From: Paenibacillus sp. UNC451MF
GTDB lineage: Bacteria > Bacillota > Bacilli > Paenibacillales > NBRC-103111
Length of the DNA: 64,000 nucleotides
Direction: 5' to 3'
Assembly: GCF_000686845.1 (NCBI RefSeq)
Contig: NZ_KK366026.1
Span: 82,188 to 146,187, forward strand
In this document: positions 26,581 through 37,566 of the stretch, piece after piece
Layout: every line of letters begins with the position of its first letter
Position numbering within the stretch: position 1 is the first letter of the stretch
Made by a program: the position numbers and the translations under genes
Notes under the pieces: generated by a model
Database searches by the model: none
What the model was told of the DNA's origin: nothing
The model's input: only the letters and a program-made list of their open reading frames with translations

Positions 26581-28080
26581 TTGAATTACTCATATGCAAC
26601 ATCAAAATCTAAAAAAGAACAATTGATTCCAACAATAGAAATAAATAAAAAATTGGAAACAAAAAAAAGTTATTCTAGTTTACTTGCAACATTGTTTATA
26701 TTGCTTGAAGCTTTTTCTATTAGTCTCGTATTCTTTTTCTTATATGAATATCGTATTGCTCAAGAGTTTGATAGAGATCTTACTTTATGGAATGTTGACT
26801 CCCCACGATTTATTAATTATGTAGTATTCTATATAATCTCTTCGACAACCTACATCATTTTTATGTACCGATATCAATTATTTCAATTCAGATCTGGTTC
26901 TGGTCTCGCAGATGAACTTTATAAAGTTGTTAAAGCTTTTTCCTTCGCTATTCTAATAACTATTGGTGTAAGTTTTATATTAAAATATACGGACTTTTCA
27001 AGATTAGTTATTGTAAGCTATTGGTTGCTGGCCATTATAGCTTCTTGCACTATTAGAAGTGTTAAAAGACTTGTCTATAGTCAGTTAGCACGTCAAGGGG
27101 TAGTCAGTAAGAATGTGGTTATTGTAGGTGCTGGAAAAGTTGGGAAATTACTCATGGAAGAATTATCAAATTATCGTTATTTAGGATATAAAATTGTGGG
27201 TTTTGTGGACGATTACGAGTGTAATAATGTTAATAATCACAAATACTTGGGTCCAATTTCCAGATTAAATGAAGTACTAAAAGAAAATCTAATTGAAGAA
27301 ATTATTGTAACAATTCCCTCAGAGAGGGATCTTGTGAATAAGCTTATAACGGATTTACGAAAATTAGATATTCAAATTAAAATTGTTCCTGACTTATACA
27401 ATCTTGTTATGAGCACAGTTCAAATTGGCAATATTAACACACTACCTGTCGTAACTCTGGTTAAAACACCCATGAGAGGAATAGGTCTCGCAGCCAAAAG
27501 ATTGATTGATATTATTGCGTCCTCATTATTAATCTTTATCATATCTCCAATATTTATTATGACATCCATTGCTATTAAGATAGATTCTAAAGGAAGTATC
27601 ATTTATAAACAGAAACGCATAGGAAAAAATGGAAAACAATTTCATATGTTAAAATTTCGATCTATGGTTACAGAAGCAGACGTCATCTTAAAAAAGCTTC
27701 AAGATAAAAATGAAATGGATGGAATTGCTTTTAAAATGAAGGATGACCCTCGTATTACAAAGGTAGGGCGATTTATCAGAAAGTACTCAATTGATGAATT
27801 ACCACAGCTTTTTAACGTTCTCAAAGGCGATATGAGTTTAGTCGGGCCTAGGCCTCCTTTACCGAACGAGGTGGAACGCTATGGAGACTGGGAGTGGCGA
27901 AGACTCGAAGTGCTTCCTGGTATAACTGGTTTGTGGCAGGTAAGTGGTCGAAGTGATTTATCTTTCCAACAATGGATGAATCTTGATGTCTATTACATTG
28001 AAAATTGGAGTATTACTTTTGATATCAAAATCTTACTTAAAACGATTCCTGTCGTTATAAAAGGTGAAGGAGCTTATTAA
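26581..28080 (+). CDS. Polyprenyl glycosylphosphotransferase (WsaP/WbaP type), glycan chain initiation
   Basis: The 499-residue protein has five membrane segments (four in residues 35-160, one near 305), a central nucleotide-binding domain with VVIVGAGKVGKLL (about 175), and a C-terminal bacterial sugar transferase domain (about 300-499) with KQKRIGKNGK, KFRSM, IDELPQL, GDMSLVGPRPP and PGITGLWQVSGRS. It transfers a sugar-1-phosphate to undecaprenyl phosphate, starting each chain; in S-layer glycan loci WsaP/WsfP do this with UDP-galactose. The TTG start is supported by GGAGG 9 bases upstream. It heads the plus-strand operon ending at 32807. Confidence 0.93.
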   Translation: MNYSYATSKSKKEQLIPTIEINKKLETKKSYSSLLATLFILLEAFSISLVFFFLYEYRIAQEFDRDLTLWNVDSPRFINYVVFYIISSTTYIIFMYRYQLFQFRSGSGLADELYKVVKAFSFAILITIGVSFILKYTDFSRLVIVSYWLLAIIASCTIRSVKRLVYSQLARQGVVSKNVVIVGAGKVGKLLMEELSNYRYLGYKIVGFVDDYECNNVNNHKYLGPISRLNEVLKENLIEEIIVTIPSERDLVNKLITDLRKLDIQIKIVPDLYNLVMSTVQIGNINTLPVVTLVKTPMRGIGLAAKRLIDIIASSLLIFIISPIFIMTSIAIKIDSKGSIIYKQKRIGKNGKQFHMLKFRSMVTEADVILKKLQDKNEMDGIAFKMKDDPRITKVGRFIRKYSIDELPQLFNVLKGDMSLVGPRPPLPNEVERYGDWEWRRLEVLPGITGLWQVSGRSDLSFQQWMNLDVYYIENWSITFDIKILLKTIPVVIKGEGAY

Positions 28081-28082
28081 TC

Positions 28083-29225
28083 TTGAACGTTTATTTGGAT
28101 GGTCAGCCGCTGCTAGGACCACGATCAGGCATAGCAAGGTATGTTGAGTGTCTGAGTAAGCAGTTATCGTGTGACGAAGATTTTGAAGTGTACTTAGCAT
28201 TCAACCGAATTGCAAAAGCTATACGTGAAAATCACGTTTTATCATTAAAACGTGATTTTCATATTCATTTAATAAACAATGTGTATCCTTATAAAGTGCT
28301 TCGAAGACTGTGTAAGCCTAATTTTCTTTACCATTTACCTTATGATATGATTTCTCGATTCAAAGCCGATATTTTTCATGGTACTAATTTTACTTATACT
28401 CCTTCTTGGAAAGGAAAAACTGTTATCACCATTCATGACCTTGCCTACATGAGATATCCTGAATCTACAAGTGAACGAATACTCAGTCATCACAGTAAAT
28501 GGGTTCCATATAGTGCTCTAAAAAGTGATCATATTATCGCTGACTCTTTTCAAACAAAGCAAGATATTATCGACTTACTCCATATTTCCGAGGAGAAGAT
28601 TGATGTTGTCCATTTATCTGCAGATGAACACTTTCAATTTGTACCTGATGCAAGTTCCATTTTAAATAAATATGCTCTTCCTGAAAAATACATTTTATTT
28701 GTGGGTACCTTAGAACCAAGAAAAAATTTGACTGGACTTCTAAAGGCCTATTTACTCTTAAAGCAAAACTACAACTATTCCGAAAAACTTGTTATTGTAG
28801 GCGCTAAGGGATGGAAGTACAATCCTATTTTCGATTGGGTGAAACAAAATAATTTGGAAGGAGATGTTATATTTACAGGATTTATTGATGATGTTGACCT
28901 TCCTGCTATTTATAGTGCTGCCTCAGTGTTTGTTATGCCTTCAATATATGAAGGTTTTGGGTTACCTTTACTAGAAGCCATGCAATGTGGGACCCCAGTT
29001 ATTGGTTCTGACATATCATCCATTCCTGAAATTATCGAGGATTCCGGTTTTTTAATCAAACCAGACGCCCATTCTGAATGGGCTGAGGCAATCCATAAAT
29101 TGATTTCTAACGAAAGCTTAAGGAAACACTATTCTCAGCTAGCCATACAACAATCTGGCCAGTTTACCTGGGAAAAAACCGCTAAAGAGACAAAAAACAT
29201 TTATTATAAGGTTCTAAACAAATGA
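28083..29225 (+). CDS. Glycosyltransferase, GT4 type
   Basis: A 380-residue GT-B enzyme starting with TTG, 2 bases after the upstream stop, with GAAGGAG about 10 bases before it. N-terminal LDGQPLLGPRSGIARYVECL; C-terminal domain with FVGTLEPRKNLTGLLKAYL and the GT4 E-x7-E element in PSIYEGFGLPLLEAMQCGTPVIGS. This signature is common in mannosyl- and rhamnosyltransferases of rhamnan-type clusters. Its coding region contains a 15-bp perfect inverted repeat (28226-28261). Confidence 0.9.
   Translation: MNVYLDGQPLLGPRSGIARYVECLSKQLSCDEDFEVYLAFNRIAKAIRENHVLSLKRDFHIHLINNVYPYKVLRRLCKPNFLYHLPYDMISRFKADIFHGTNFTYTPSWKGKTVITIHDLAYMRYPESTSERILSHHSKWVPYSALKSDHIIADSFQTKQDIIDLLHISEEKIDVVHLSADEHFQFVPDASSILNKYALPEKYILFVGTLEPRKNLTGLLKAYLLLKQNYNYSEKLVIVGAKGWKYNPIFDWVKQNNLEGDVIFTGFIDDVDLPAIYSAASVFVMPSIYEGFGLPLLEAMQCGTPVIGSDISSIPEIIEDSGFLIKPDAHSEWAEAIHKLISNESLRKHYSQLAIQQSGQFTWEKTAKETKNIYYKVLNK
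28226..28261. repeat. 15-bp perfect inverted repeat inside a GT gene
   Basis: TGAAAATCACGTTTT (28226-28240) and AAAACGTGATTTTCA (28247-28261) are perfect complements with a 6-base loop. The stem lies about 50 codons into the GT4 gene and would form a strong mRNA hairpin. Confidence 0.85.
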
Positions 29226-29254
29226 ACTCTTAACTGTAGAAAGGAGGCTTTCTA

Positions 29255-30358
29255 ATGAAAATCGCACTTGTTCACGATTATCTTAATCAGTACGGTGGCG
29301 CAGAACGAGTCTTGGAATGCTTTATGGACATGTTCCCTGAGGCCCCAGTTTATACTATATTATCTGATCTAAATAAGATGCCAGACCGTTTTAGGGAAGC
29401 AAATATTACTAATTCATTCATACAAAATGTTCCCTTTTCCAAAAAACACTACAAAAAAATGCTCAGCCTCTTACCACACGCTGTTGAAAGCTTCGATTTA
29501 CGCGGCTATGATGTAATTTTGAGCTCCTCCAGTGCCTTTGCAAAAGGAATCATTACAAATCCTTCGCAGTTGCATATATGTTACTGCCATACGCCAATGA
29601 GGTATGTATGGGATTTATATCATCAGTATTTAGGGGAAATCAATAATCCTATCTATAAGAATGTATTACCTTTTATTCTTCATAAATTACGTAACTGGGA
29701 TGCCATTAATTCTCAAAGAGTTGATCACTACATCGCCAATTCAATCAACGTTTCAAATAGAATAAAAAAATATTACAATCGCGAAAGCCATGTCATACAC
29801 CCCCCCGTCTCTTTCGAGCGCTTTGATTTTGCGGGAGAGCCTGGGGATTATTTTTTGATTGTATCACGACTAATACCATACAAACGGATCGATCTTGTAA
29901 TAGAAGCTTTCAACCTGCTAAAATTACCCTTGGTTATTATTGGTGATGGATATGATCGAAACAGGCTTCAAAAGCTAGCTGGACCAACCGTTCAACTCTT
30001 GGGATATCAATCAGACGAAGTCATATCCAAGTATTACTCTAACTGCAAAGCTTTTATATTAGCTGGTGAAGAGGATTTTGGAATTACACCTCTAGAAGCC
30101 CAAGCAAACGGTAAGCCAGTCATTGCTTTTGGAAAAGGTGGTGCTCTTGAAACCGTAGTTGATGGTAAAACCGGTATTTTCTTTTACGAACCTACTGCGA
30201 ATAGTTTGGTTCAAGCCATTAATCGATATAACTCAATCTCATTCAATCCGCATATGATTCGTCAACATGCAAATCAGTTTAATGAGTTACGCTTCAAAGA
30301 AGAAATAAGAAGTTTTATTACAAGCGCCATTCAGCAAAAGGAGTATTCTCATGTATAA
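29255..30358 (+). CDS. Glycosyltransferase, GT4 type (WbaZ-like)
   Basis: A 367-residue GT-B enzyme. N-terminal ALVHDYLNQYGGAERVLE, CHTPMRYVWDLYHQY in the middle, then SRLIPYKRIDLVIEAF and AGEEDFGITPLEAQANGKPVIAFGKGG. This pattern is that of WbaZ-like mannosyltransferases common in O-antigen and S-layer glycan clusters. An AAAGGAGG ribosome site is 7 bases from the ATG. The 3' end overlaps the ligase gene by 8 bases. Confidence 0.9.
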   Translation: MKIALVHDYLNQYGGAERVLECFMDMFPEAPVYTILSDLNKMPDRFREANITNSFIQNVPFSKKHYKKMLSLLPHAVESFDLRGYDVILSSSSAFAKGIITNPSQLHICYCHTPMRYVWDLYHQYLGEINNPIYKNVLPFILHKLRNWDAINSQRVDHYIANSINVSNRIKKYYNRESHVIHPPVSFERFDFAGEPGDYFLIVSRLIPYKRIDLVIEAFNLLKLPLVIIGDGYDRNRLQKLAGPTVQLLGYQSDEVISKYYSNCKAFILAGEEDFGITPLEAQANGKPVIAFGKGGALETVVDGKTGIFFYEPTANSLVQAINRYNSISFNPHMIRQHANQFNELRFKEEIRSFITSAIQQKEYSHV

Positions 30359-32807
30359 GAAAAATAAGCAACTGGAACGTGAAGGGAACACATCCATATT
30401 ATTTTGGTTTCTCAGTATTTTTTTAGTCCTTTTTATGTTCTGGGCACCATTTCAAAAGGCACTATTTAATGGCAATACTTATGACTTTGAAAGACCTATT
30501 TACAGTTCTTTAGTCTGGGGCTTTCTTATCATGTTTATTGTTTCACTTTTTTTGTTTTATAATTGGAAATTGAAGGATCACGGAGATATTTTAAGTATTT
30601 TGGTATGGCTTCTACCTATTACTTTTTTACTAGCCAAAATAAATGAAGCATCCCACTATTATGCGACCAACATGGTATATATTGAGATGCTTTACGCAGT
30701 ATTTTTTGTACTAGGTATTTATTTATGTAGGAGTTCCCTGGGAAATCGTATATTAACATACTGTATTATGTTGTCTGGTTATGTAATTGTTTGGTTTGGC
30801 ATGATCAATTGGCTTGGGTACAAAGAATTCGCCGCAAAACTTATCCAGTGGTTCGTTGATGTTCCTAATATGGAATATAAAGATGCAGTCATGATGGCCA
30901 GTAACCAATTACGCCTTACATCAACGTTTCAGTATGCCAACTCCTATGCGGCTCTTTTAATTGCTTTATTGCTTGCAGCTGTATATCTAGTAGTAACAAA
31001 GCGTAAACCACTTACTATTGCTATTCATGCTTTTATGCTCGTTCCTATGATCCTATCTTTGCTGCTTACTTTATCTAGGGGCGGATTAGTCATACTGCCG
31101 ATTGTTTTGTTATTGATTTTACCGTTTATGAAAATAACGAAACAAATCTTTATTTTTATCCACCTTGGTATATCCTCAGTGATTTCACTGATTATATTAA
31201 ATAAAATCACTTTAGTAGGCGAACAGTTTCACCTTCACCAAGACCTGTCTACAGCAGCAAGTGGATTATGGATACTAATTGGATCTTCCGTAGGATGCGC
31301 AATAATTTCCTGGTTACTTCAACATTTTGTGTTTCCCAAAGTAGATGATTTTTTCAACTCTCGAATCAAGAATCGGTTTGCAAATATAATCTTACCTGCT
31401 GCAGCATTAATCATCGGCTGCTTAGGGATCTTTGTAGTATTTGGTAATACGGGAGCTATAAATTTATTCCCTGACTACATCAAACATCGCATTGAGACCA
31501 TTAACTTTGAACAGCATAGTGTTCTTGAGAGAGGAACCTTTTATAAAGACTCTGTTAAACTATTTGAGGATTACCCTGTTTTCGGCGGAGGCGGAGGAGC
31601 TTGGGCTGCTCTGTACGAGAAGTATCAAAACAATCCTTATGTAAGTAGACAAGCACATAACTTCTTCATTCAGTACTTAGTTGAAACAGGGATTGTAGGC
31701 ATTTTGATACTCCTTGCATTCCTAGTCTATATCTTTTATTTATATATTCGTCAATTTATTAAAACTGCAACTACGCAAGAGAGTTCGGATCGTCATGTTT
31801 TCTTTATTGTCACAATTTCGTTACTTGTTCATAGTATGATTGACTTTGATCTGAGCTATGTATATTTGGGGATACTTCTATTCCTTTCACTTGGTGGAAT
31901 GATTTCCAATCCTGAGCAGCTCTTATTATCTGAAAAGTGGCTTAAAATCAATAAATACAAATGGATTTATCCGACATTACTTGTTATAGTATCCATCTTT
32001 ATGTTCTTCAGTTCAACTAAAATGCTTAATGCGAATAGTAACTTTCAGTCTACTTTATCATTAGCACAGTCCAATAAAAGCATTAACGAAATTTTCGTTC
32101 CATTAAATAACGCGTTGAATGAACTTCCTAACCATCCTGATTATGCTTCTTATAAAATTGATCTTTTACTTCAAGCCTATAGTCAAACAAAGGATGAAAA
32201 TTTTTACAATCAAGCTGTTGATCTTATTCAAAAGACTAGGGCAAAAGAACCACATAACCGAGCTCTGATTGATAAGGAAGTTTACACTTTAGCCATTAAA
32301 GGTCAGCTCCCTAAAGCGCTCGAGCTAGTTAATAAAGAGATTAATAATTTCCCTTGGGATATTACTCTTTATGAAAAAAATATTTTAATGAACTTTGATT
32401 TGGGTAGCAGAGCACAGTCTGCGAAAAATAATACACAGGCGGAACAATATTGGAATCAAGCCGTAGCAACCTATAACACCATTTTAGAGAAATCCAAGGA
32501 ACTAGAATTGCTTCCTAAAGAACAGTTGCAAGGACGTGCTTTTGGTTTAACTAAAAATATAGCGTTCACCCTAGGACAGATCGATTATATGCACGGTAAA
32601 TATGCTTCTGCAGAGTCTTTCTTAAAGTTCGAACTAAGCGACCAATTCAATGATCAGATGAATGTTGAGATGGCTAGATGGTACTTAGCTTCACTTCAGA
32701 AGCAAAATAAAACCGACCAATCCTTATACAATAAGCTGATTGCCAAAGATCCAAAAGAAAAGGATGAAATTAACAAGCTGGTAAACGCAACTTTTTCCGC
32801 TAAATAA
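30351..32807 (+). CDS. O-antigen ligase/Wzy_C-family membrane protein with C-terminal TPR region, candidate S-layer oligosaccharyltransferase
   Basis: Of 818 residues, about 1-550 contain roughly twelve membrane helices. A large outer loop (about 385-445) has LERGTFYKDSVKLFEDYPVFGGG split as LERGTFYKDSVK and YPVFGGGGGAW, followed by SRQAHNFFIQYLVETG, the Wzy_C pattern with the conserved Arg and His. Residues about 580-818 form a helical TPR-like domain. Wzy_C enzymes polymerise or transfer lipid-linked glycans; in Paenibacillus alvei the related WsfB transfers the glycan to the S-layer protein. The adjacent SLH protein is an obvious acceptor candidate. AAAAGGAG lies before the ATG. Ligase versus polymerase cannot be settled from sequence. 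Confidence 0.85.
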   Translation: MYKKNKQLEREGNTSILFWFLSIFLVLFMFWAPFQKALFNGNTYDFERPIYSSLVWGFLIMFIVSLFLFYNWKLKDHGDILSILVWLLPITFLLAKINEASHYYATNMVYIEMLYAVFFVLGIYLCRSSLGNRILTYCIMLSGYVIVWFGMINWLGYKEFAAKLIQWFVDVPNMEYKDAVMMASNQLRLTSTFQYANSYAALLIALLLAAVYLVVTKRKPLTIAIHAFMLVPMILSLLLTLSRGGLVILPIVLLLILPFMKITKQIFIFIHLGISSVISLIILNKITLVGEQFHLHQDLSTAASGLWILIGSSVGCAIISWLLQHFVFPKVDDFFNSRIKNRFANIILPAAALIIGCLGIFVVFGNTGAINLFPDYIKHRIETINFEQHSVLERGTFYKDSVKLFEDYPVFGGGGGAWAALYEKYQNNPYVSRQAHNFFIQYLVETGIVGILILLAFLVYIFYLYIRQFIKTATTQESSDRHVFFIVTISLLVHSMIDFDLSYVYLGILLFLSLGGMISNPEQLLLSEKWLKINKYKWIYPTLLVIVSIFMFFSSTKMLNANSNFQSTLSLAQSNKSINEIFVPLNNALNELPNHPDYASYKIDLLLQAYSQTKDENFYNQAVDLIQKTRAKEPHNRALIDKEVYTLAIKGQLPKALELVNKEINNFPWDITLYEKNILMNFDLGSRAQSAKNNTQAEQYWNQAVATYNTILEKSKELELLPKEQLQGRAFGLTKNIAFTLGQIDYMHGKYASAESFLKFELSDQFNDQMNVEMARWYLASLQKQNKTDQSLYNKLIAKDPKEKDEINKLVNATFSAK

Positions 32808-32859
32808 CGTTCTATTATTTGGGTATCAATTTTCGTAAGCAAAATGCTACCATTTCTAG

Positions 32860-32888
32860 TTGAGAGATGTTAGAATGGGTTTTATGTT
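32860..32888 (+). promoter_or_regulatory. Putative sigma-A promoter of the SLH protein gene
   Basis: TTGAGA (32860-32865) and TATGTT (32883-32888) are spaced by 17 bases and lie about 65 bases upstream of the SLH reading frame. No terminator separates this gene from the ligase, so read-through is also possible. Confidence 0.5.
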
Positions 32889-32952
32889 TCTTTAAAATTA
32901 CTTAACATAGGCCTTGGCCTTGTTATATAACTCCCGTCGAGAAAGGAGGTGA

Positions 32953-34638
32953 ATGACGATAATGGCGAATTATAATCTTCAAAATGGATCAAACAGAGAA
33001 AGAAATAGGAGGAGAAACCTAGTGTTAAATCGTACTTTTGTTAAGAAAATATCTGCACTGTTATCTTTAATGCTTGTTATCGCAATGATGATTCCTGTGC
33101 TGGCTTTCGCCGCAACTGGATTTTCGAGTTTGACTTATAAAAATGGCTCCGTATCAGGTAGCGTATATTCCGACGTTTATGCTGATGCAAGCGTAGGAAG
33201 CGCTGTTTACGTAAACGTTTATAGCCCTGACGGTAAGTTCCTGACAACAACTAAAGCTGTTTACAACAACAAATATGAAGCTGGTAAAGGATGGTACTAC
33301 GATATCCAAGCTTCCAGCATTTATGGTTACGGTTCGTTGACTGTAAATACTACTGTTTATAAAGATGGTGTAGTTTCAGTAGGTGATTCCGTTTACTCTA
33401 CAGTAAATAACACTTCCACAAGCACTGGCGGCAGCAGCCACGGTGGCGGCGGTGGTGGTGGCGGCGGTGTTAGCACTGGCGGTACTATCTCCGTAAGCAG
33501 CGACGGTTCCGTTGATGCTAGCACTTTGACTAACGCTTTGGCTAACAACGACACTGTTACTTTGAACCTTTCCGGTGACCTTGCCCTTCTTCCTGCTTCC
33601 GCATTGGTTGATGCAGTAAAAGCTGGTAAGAAAATCGTTTTGGTTAACAGCAATGGTACTTTGACTCTTCCTCTTTCCGTACTTAAATTGGACGATCTTG
33701 CTAAAACGCTTGGCGTTGAAGTGAAAGATATGAAAATTAAAGTATCTATCGCAAAAGTAACTGGCGCAACTGCAGACGCTGTAAAAGCTGCTGCAACAGC
33801 ATTGGGTGGTACTCAAGTAGCTGACGCTGTAGACTTTAATGTGGTAGCAGTGGATAACGGTAGCAAGACTGCAGCGGTTGACTTCGGTAAAACCTATGAA
33901 TCTCGCTCCATCAATGTTTCCAAAACTGTTGATTCTAACAAAGTAACTGGTGTTGTATACAACGAAACAACGAAAAAACTTAGCTTCGTTCCTTCCACTT
34001 TTGCAACTGCAGATGGTAAAACGACAGCTACTTTGAAACGTAACGGCAGCAGCATCTACACTGTGGTTGAATCCAACAAAAGCTTTGCTGATGTGGCTTC
34101 CCACTGGTCTAAAGCTGATGTAGAACTTCTTGCTAACAAATTGGTTGTTGACGGTGCAACTGACACTGCGTTCCAACCAGACCGTAACATCACACGTGCT
34201 GAATTTGCAGCATTGGTAGTTCGTTCTTTGGGCTTGTCTTCCGCAACAGCAACTAGCAACTTTACAGACGTGAAATCCGATGCTTGGTATGCAAGCACTG
34301 TAGCTACAGCTGCTAAAGCTGGTATCATCGATGGCTACGAGGACAAAACTTTCCGTCCAGACGCTCAAATCACTCGTGAAGAGTTGGCAGCTATGGTTAT
34401 CCGTGCAATGAACTATGCTGACATCGCTACAAATGTTACGGATCCACAATCCGTACTGAGCAAATTTAAAGATTCCAACAAAATCGTATGGGCTCAAAAA
34501 GAAATCGCTGCTGCGATCAACGCTGGTTTGATCAACGGTATGACTGATGATACTATCGGTTCCGCAAGCCAAGCTACTCGCGCACAATCAGCTACTATGC
34601 TGAAACGTTTCTTGAGCGTTGCGAACTTCATTAACTAA
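32953..34638 (+). CDS. SLH-domain surface protein (S-layer-type)
   Basis: Signal peptide (KKISALLSLMLVIAMMIPVLAFA), a short beta region, a Gly-rich hinge (GGSSHG then nine Gly) near residue 165, a middle domain (about 180-370) of unknown fold rich in Ala/Val/Lys/Thr, and three C-terminal SLH domains (about 375-561; FADV/ITRAE, FTDV/ITREE, FKDS/ATRAQ). SLH domains bind pyruvylated secondary cell wall polymer. At 561 residues it is smaller than most S-layer proteins. The first frame start (32953) overlaps closely with AAAGGAGGTGA; the ATG at 32962 and a GTG at 33022 with its own AGGAGGA also fit, the last giving a signal peptide of usual length. Biased codon use suggests high expression. It follows the glycan ligase, so it may be its target. 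Confidence 0.87.
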   Translation: MTIMANYNLQNGSNRERNRRRNLVLNRTFVKKISALLSLMLVIAMMIPVLAFAATGFSSLTYKNGSVSGSVYSDVYADASVGSAVYVNVYSPDGKFLTTTKAVYNNKYEAGKGWYYDIQASSIYGYGSLTVNTTVYKDGVVSVGDSVYSTVNNTSTSTGGSSHGGGGGGGGGVSTGGTISVSSDGSVDASTLTNALANNDTVTLNLSGDLALLPASALVDAVKAGKKIVLVNSNGTLTLPLSVLKLDDLAKTLGVEVKDMKIKVSIAKVTGATADAVKAAATALGGTQVADAVDFNVVAVDNGSKTAAVDFGKTYESRSINVSKTVDSNKVTGVVYNETTKKLSFVPSTFATADGKTTATLKRNGSSIYTVVESNKSFADVASHWSKADVELLANKLVVDGATDTAFQPDRNITRAEFAALVVRSLGLSSATATSNFTDVKSDAWYASTVATAAKAGIIDGYEDKTFRPDAQITREELAAMVIRAMNYADIATNVTDPQSVLSKFKDSNKIVWAQKEIAAAINAGLINGMTDDTIGSASQATRAQSATMLKRFLSVANFIN

Positions 34639-34650
34639 TATCTTTAAAAG

Positions 34651-34683
34651 AAGACTCGATACTTCGGTATCGGGTCTTTTTTC
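34651..34683 (+). terminator. Terminator of the SLH protein gene
   Basis: AAGACTCGATAC and GTATCGGGTCTT pair around a TTCG tetraloop and are followed by a T-run, 12 bases after the stop codon. Confidence 0.93.
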
Positions 34684-35123
34684 GTCTGATCTTACATTCT
34701 ACGAAACCCGAGCATATCACCTTTGTGTCTATTCTTGACTTCAAGAAAGGGATACCCACCCTGTTGACCCTATTGAAGAAAGAACCATATAGGCTACCGA
34801 AAAGCCATTAATCCATTAAGATGAGGCGAGCTCTAGGTTCTTCCGCTCTCGCTGGTTTCTAGATGCCCAATGTGCCAGAGGATTCATTACATAAAAAGTC
34901 TAAACTCTCCCCCTCTAAGCTCTTGCAGATATTCATAATAATCTCCTTGTCCACGTTATTCATTTCATCAGCGTAATAACATATTCAAGGTAATTGGTAA
35001 TCCTCTAACAAGGCTTTTAGGTCTATACGACTTAAAACTTTATCTGAGTGAACTTCCAACTCAAGGAGCAGAACTCTTTAATCGATTTGAATATTATTTA
35101 TTGTTTCATAAACTTATGTGCAT
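34684..35123. other. Intergenic region without a convincing gene
   Basis: About 440 bases between the SLH and groEL terminators. A plus-strand frame is open from about 34955 into the groEL terminator (with residues like LGLYDLKLYLSELP) but has no start or ribosome site. A minus-strand stretch is also partly open but broken by a stop. These may be relics of lost genes; I recognise neither. Confidence 0.4.
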
Positions 35124-35168
35124 ACAAAAAAACCGGCAGCCCTCACTCGAAAGTGATAGCTGCCGGTT
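35124..35168 (-). terminator. Terminator of the groES-groEL operon
   Basis: AACCGGCAGC pairs with GCTGCCGGTT; the minus strand then has seven Ts. It begins about 20 bases after the groEL stop. Confidence 0.92.
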
Positions 35169-35189
35169 CTTTACTTGGAGGCTGATGGA

Positions 35190-36845
<1,656 letters not shown>

Positions 36846-36940
36846 TTATTTTAAGTCGTACCATTATTTGCATCGTAAGTAAAAGCTGGCTCGCTCATAA
36901 AGCAGCAGCTAATAGGCTAACTTAAGTAAGACCCTCTAAA

Positions 36941-37222
36941 TTAGGCAAGAACGGCAAGAATGTCGCTTTCACGCATAATCAGAAGCTCGCGGCCATCAAA
37001 TTTCACTTCAGTGCCAGCGTATTTGGAGAAAATGATACGGTCGCCTTCTTGCACTTCAAGCGGAACACGCACTCCGTCTTTAAGAACGCCGCTGCCAACT
37101 GCTACAACTTTACCTTCTTGCGGTTTCTCTTTAGCAGTGTCTGGCAACACGATACCGCTTGCTGTGGTTTCCTCCTTAGCAATGGCTTCAATGACTACGC
37201 GATCACCCAACGGTTTGATCAT
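36941..37222 (-). CDS. groS: Co-chaperonin GroES (Hsp10)
   Basis: A 93-residue GroES with [11 protein letters not shown] at the start, the mobile loop [18 protein letters not shown] split as [11 protein letters not shown] and DTAKEKP, and the C-terminal [16 protein letters not shown]. It caps the GroEL ring. AAAGGAGG lies upstream of the ATG. It is first in the operon after the CIRCE element. Confidence 0.99.
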   Translation of the reverse strand: MIKPLGDRVVIEAIAKEETTASGIVLPDTAKEKPQEGKVVAVGSGVLKDGVRVPLEVQEGDRIIFSKYAGTEVKFDGRELLIMRESDILAVLA

Positions 37223-37266
37223 GAGAAAATAGCCTCCTTTAGATTATGGTTGTTTCGTATTTTTCT

Positions 37267-37293
37267 TTAGCACTCGAATATGCTAAGTGCTAA
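37267..37293 (-). promoter_or_regulatory. CIRCE operator (HrcA binding site)
   Basis: TTAGCACTC, nine bases, then AAGTGCTAA match the CIRCE inverted repeat (TTAGCACTC-N9-GAGTGCTAA) with one mismatch. It lies 44 bases upstream of groES in the leader, the usual site for heat-shock repression by HrcA. Confidence 0.95.
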
Positions 37294-37306
37294 CAACACT
37301 TATTAT

Positions 37307-37335
37307 GATAATCAGTTTGTGTGAATTTTGCAAGT
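37307..37335 (-). promoter_or_regulatory. Probable sigma-A promoter of groESL
   Basis: On the minus strand TTGCAA and TATCAT are spaced by 17 bases, directly upstream of CIRCE, so the operator would lie near the transcription start. Confidence 0.65.
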
Positions 37336-37520
37336 GGTTTTACCGATTTTACGGAACTTTCACACCCCATTCATTGTATCCATCCCAAAATAAAATATAC
37401 GATGTCCTACGAGGGCCTTACATCCTGGGGATCAGGTTCTTTTCTTATGTAATAAAATACAATGCAAGGCGAGAAATTCCTGCTAGTCTTTAAAATTTGC
37501 TTGTCTTACTCTTAGGTAAA

Positions 37521-37566
37521 GAAAAAGCCTGCCCTCAGCCAATCAGAGACTGATAGAAGCAGACTT
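37521..37566 (-). terminator. Terminator of the tat operon
   Basis: AAGTCTGC pairs with GCAGGCTT around a long loop, followed by TTTTTC on the minus strand; the hairpin overlaps the tatC stop codon. Confidence 0.75.

Noticed and set aside
33376-34587. 403-codon open frame on the minus strand opposite the SLH gene
   Set aside because: Same effect of biased codons in a highly expressed gene; the product would be Cys/Ser-rich without a domain.
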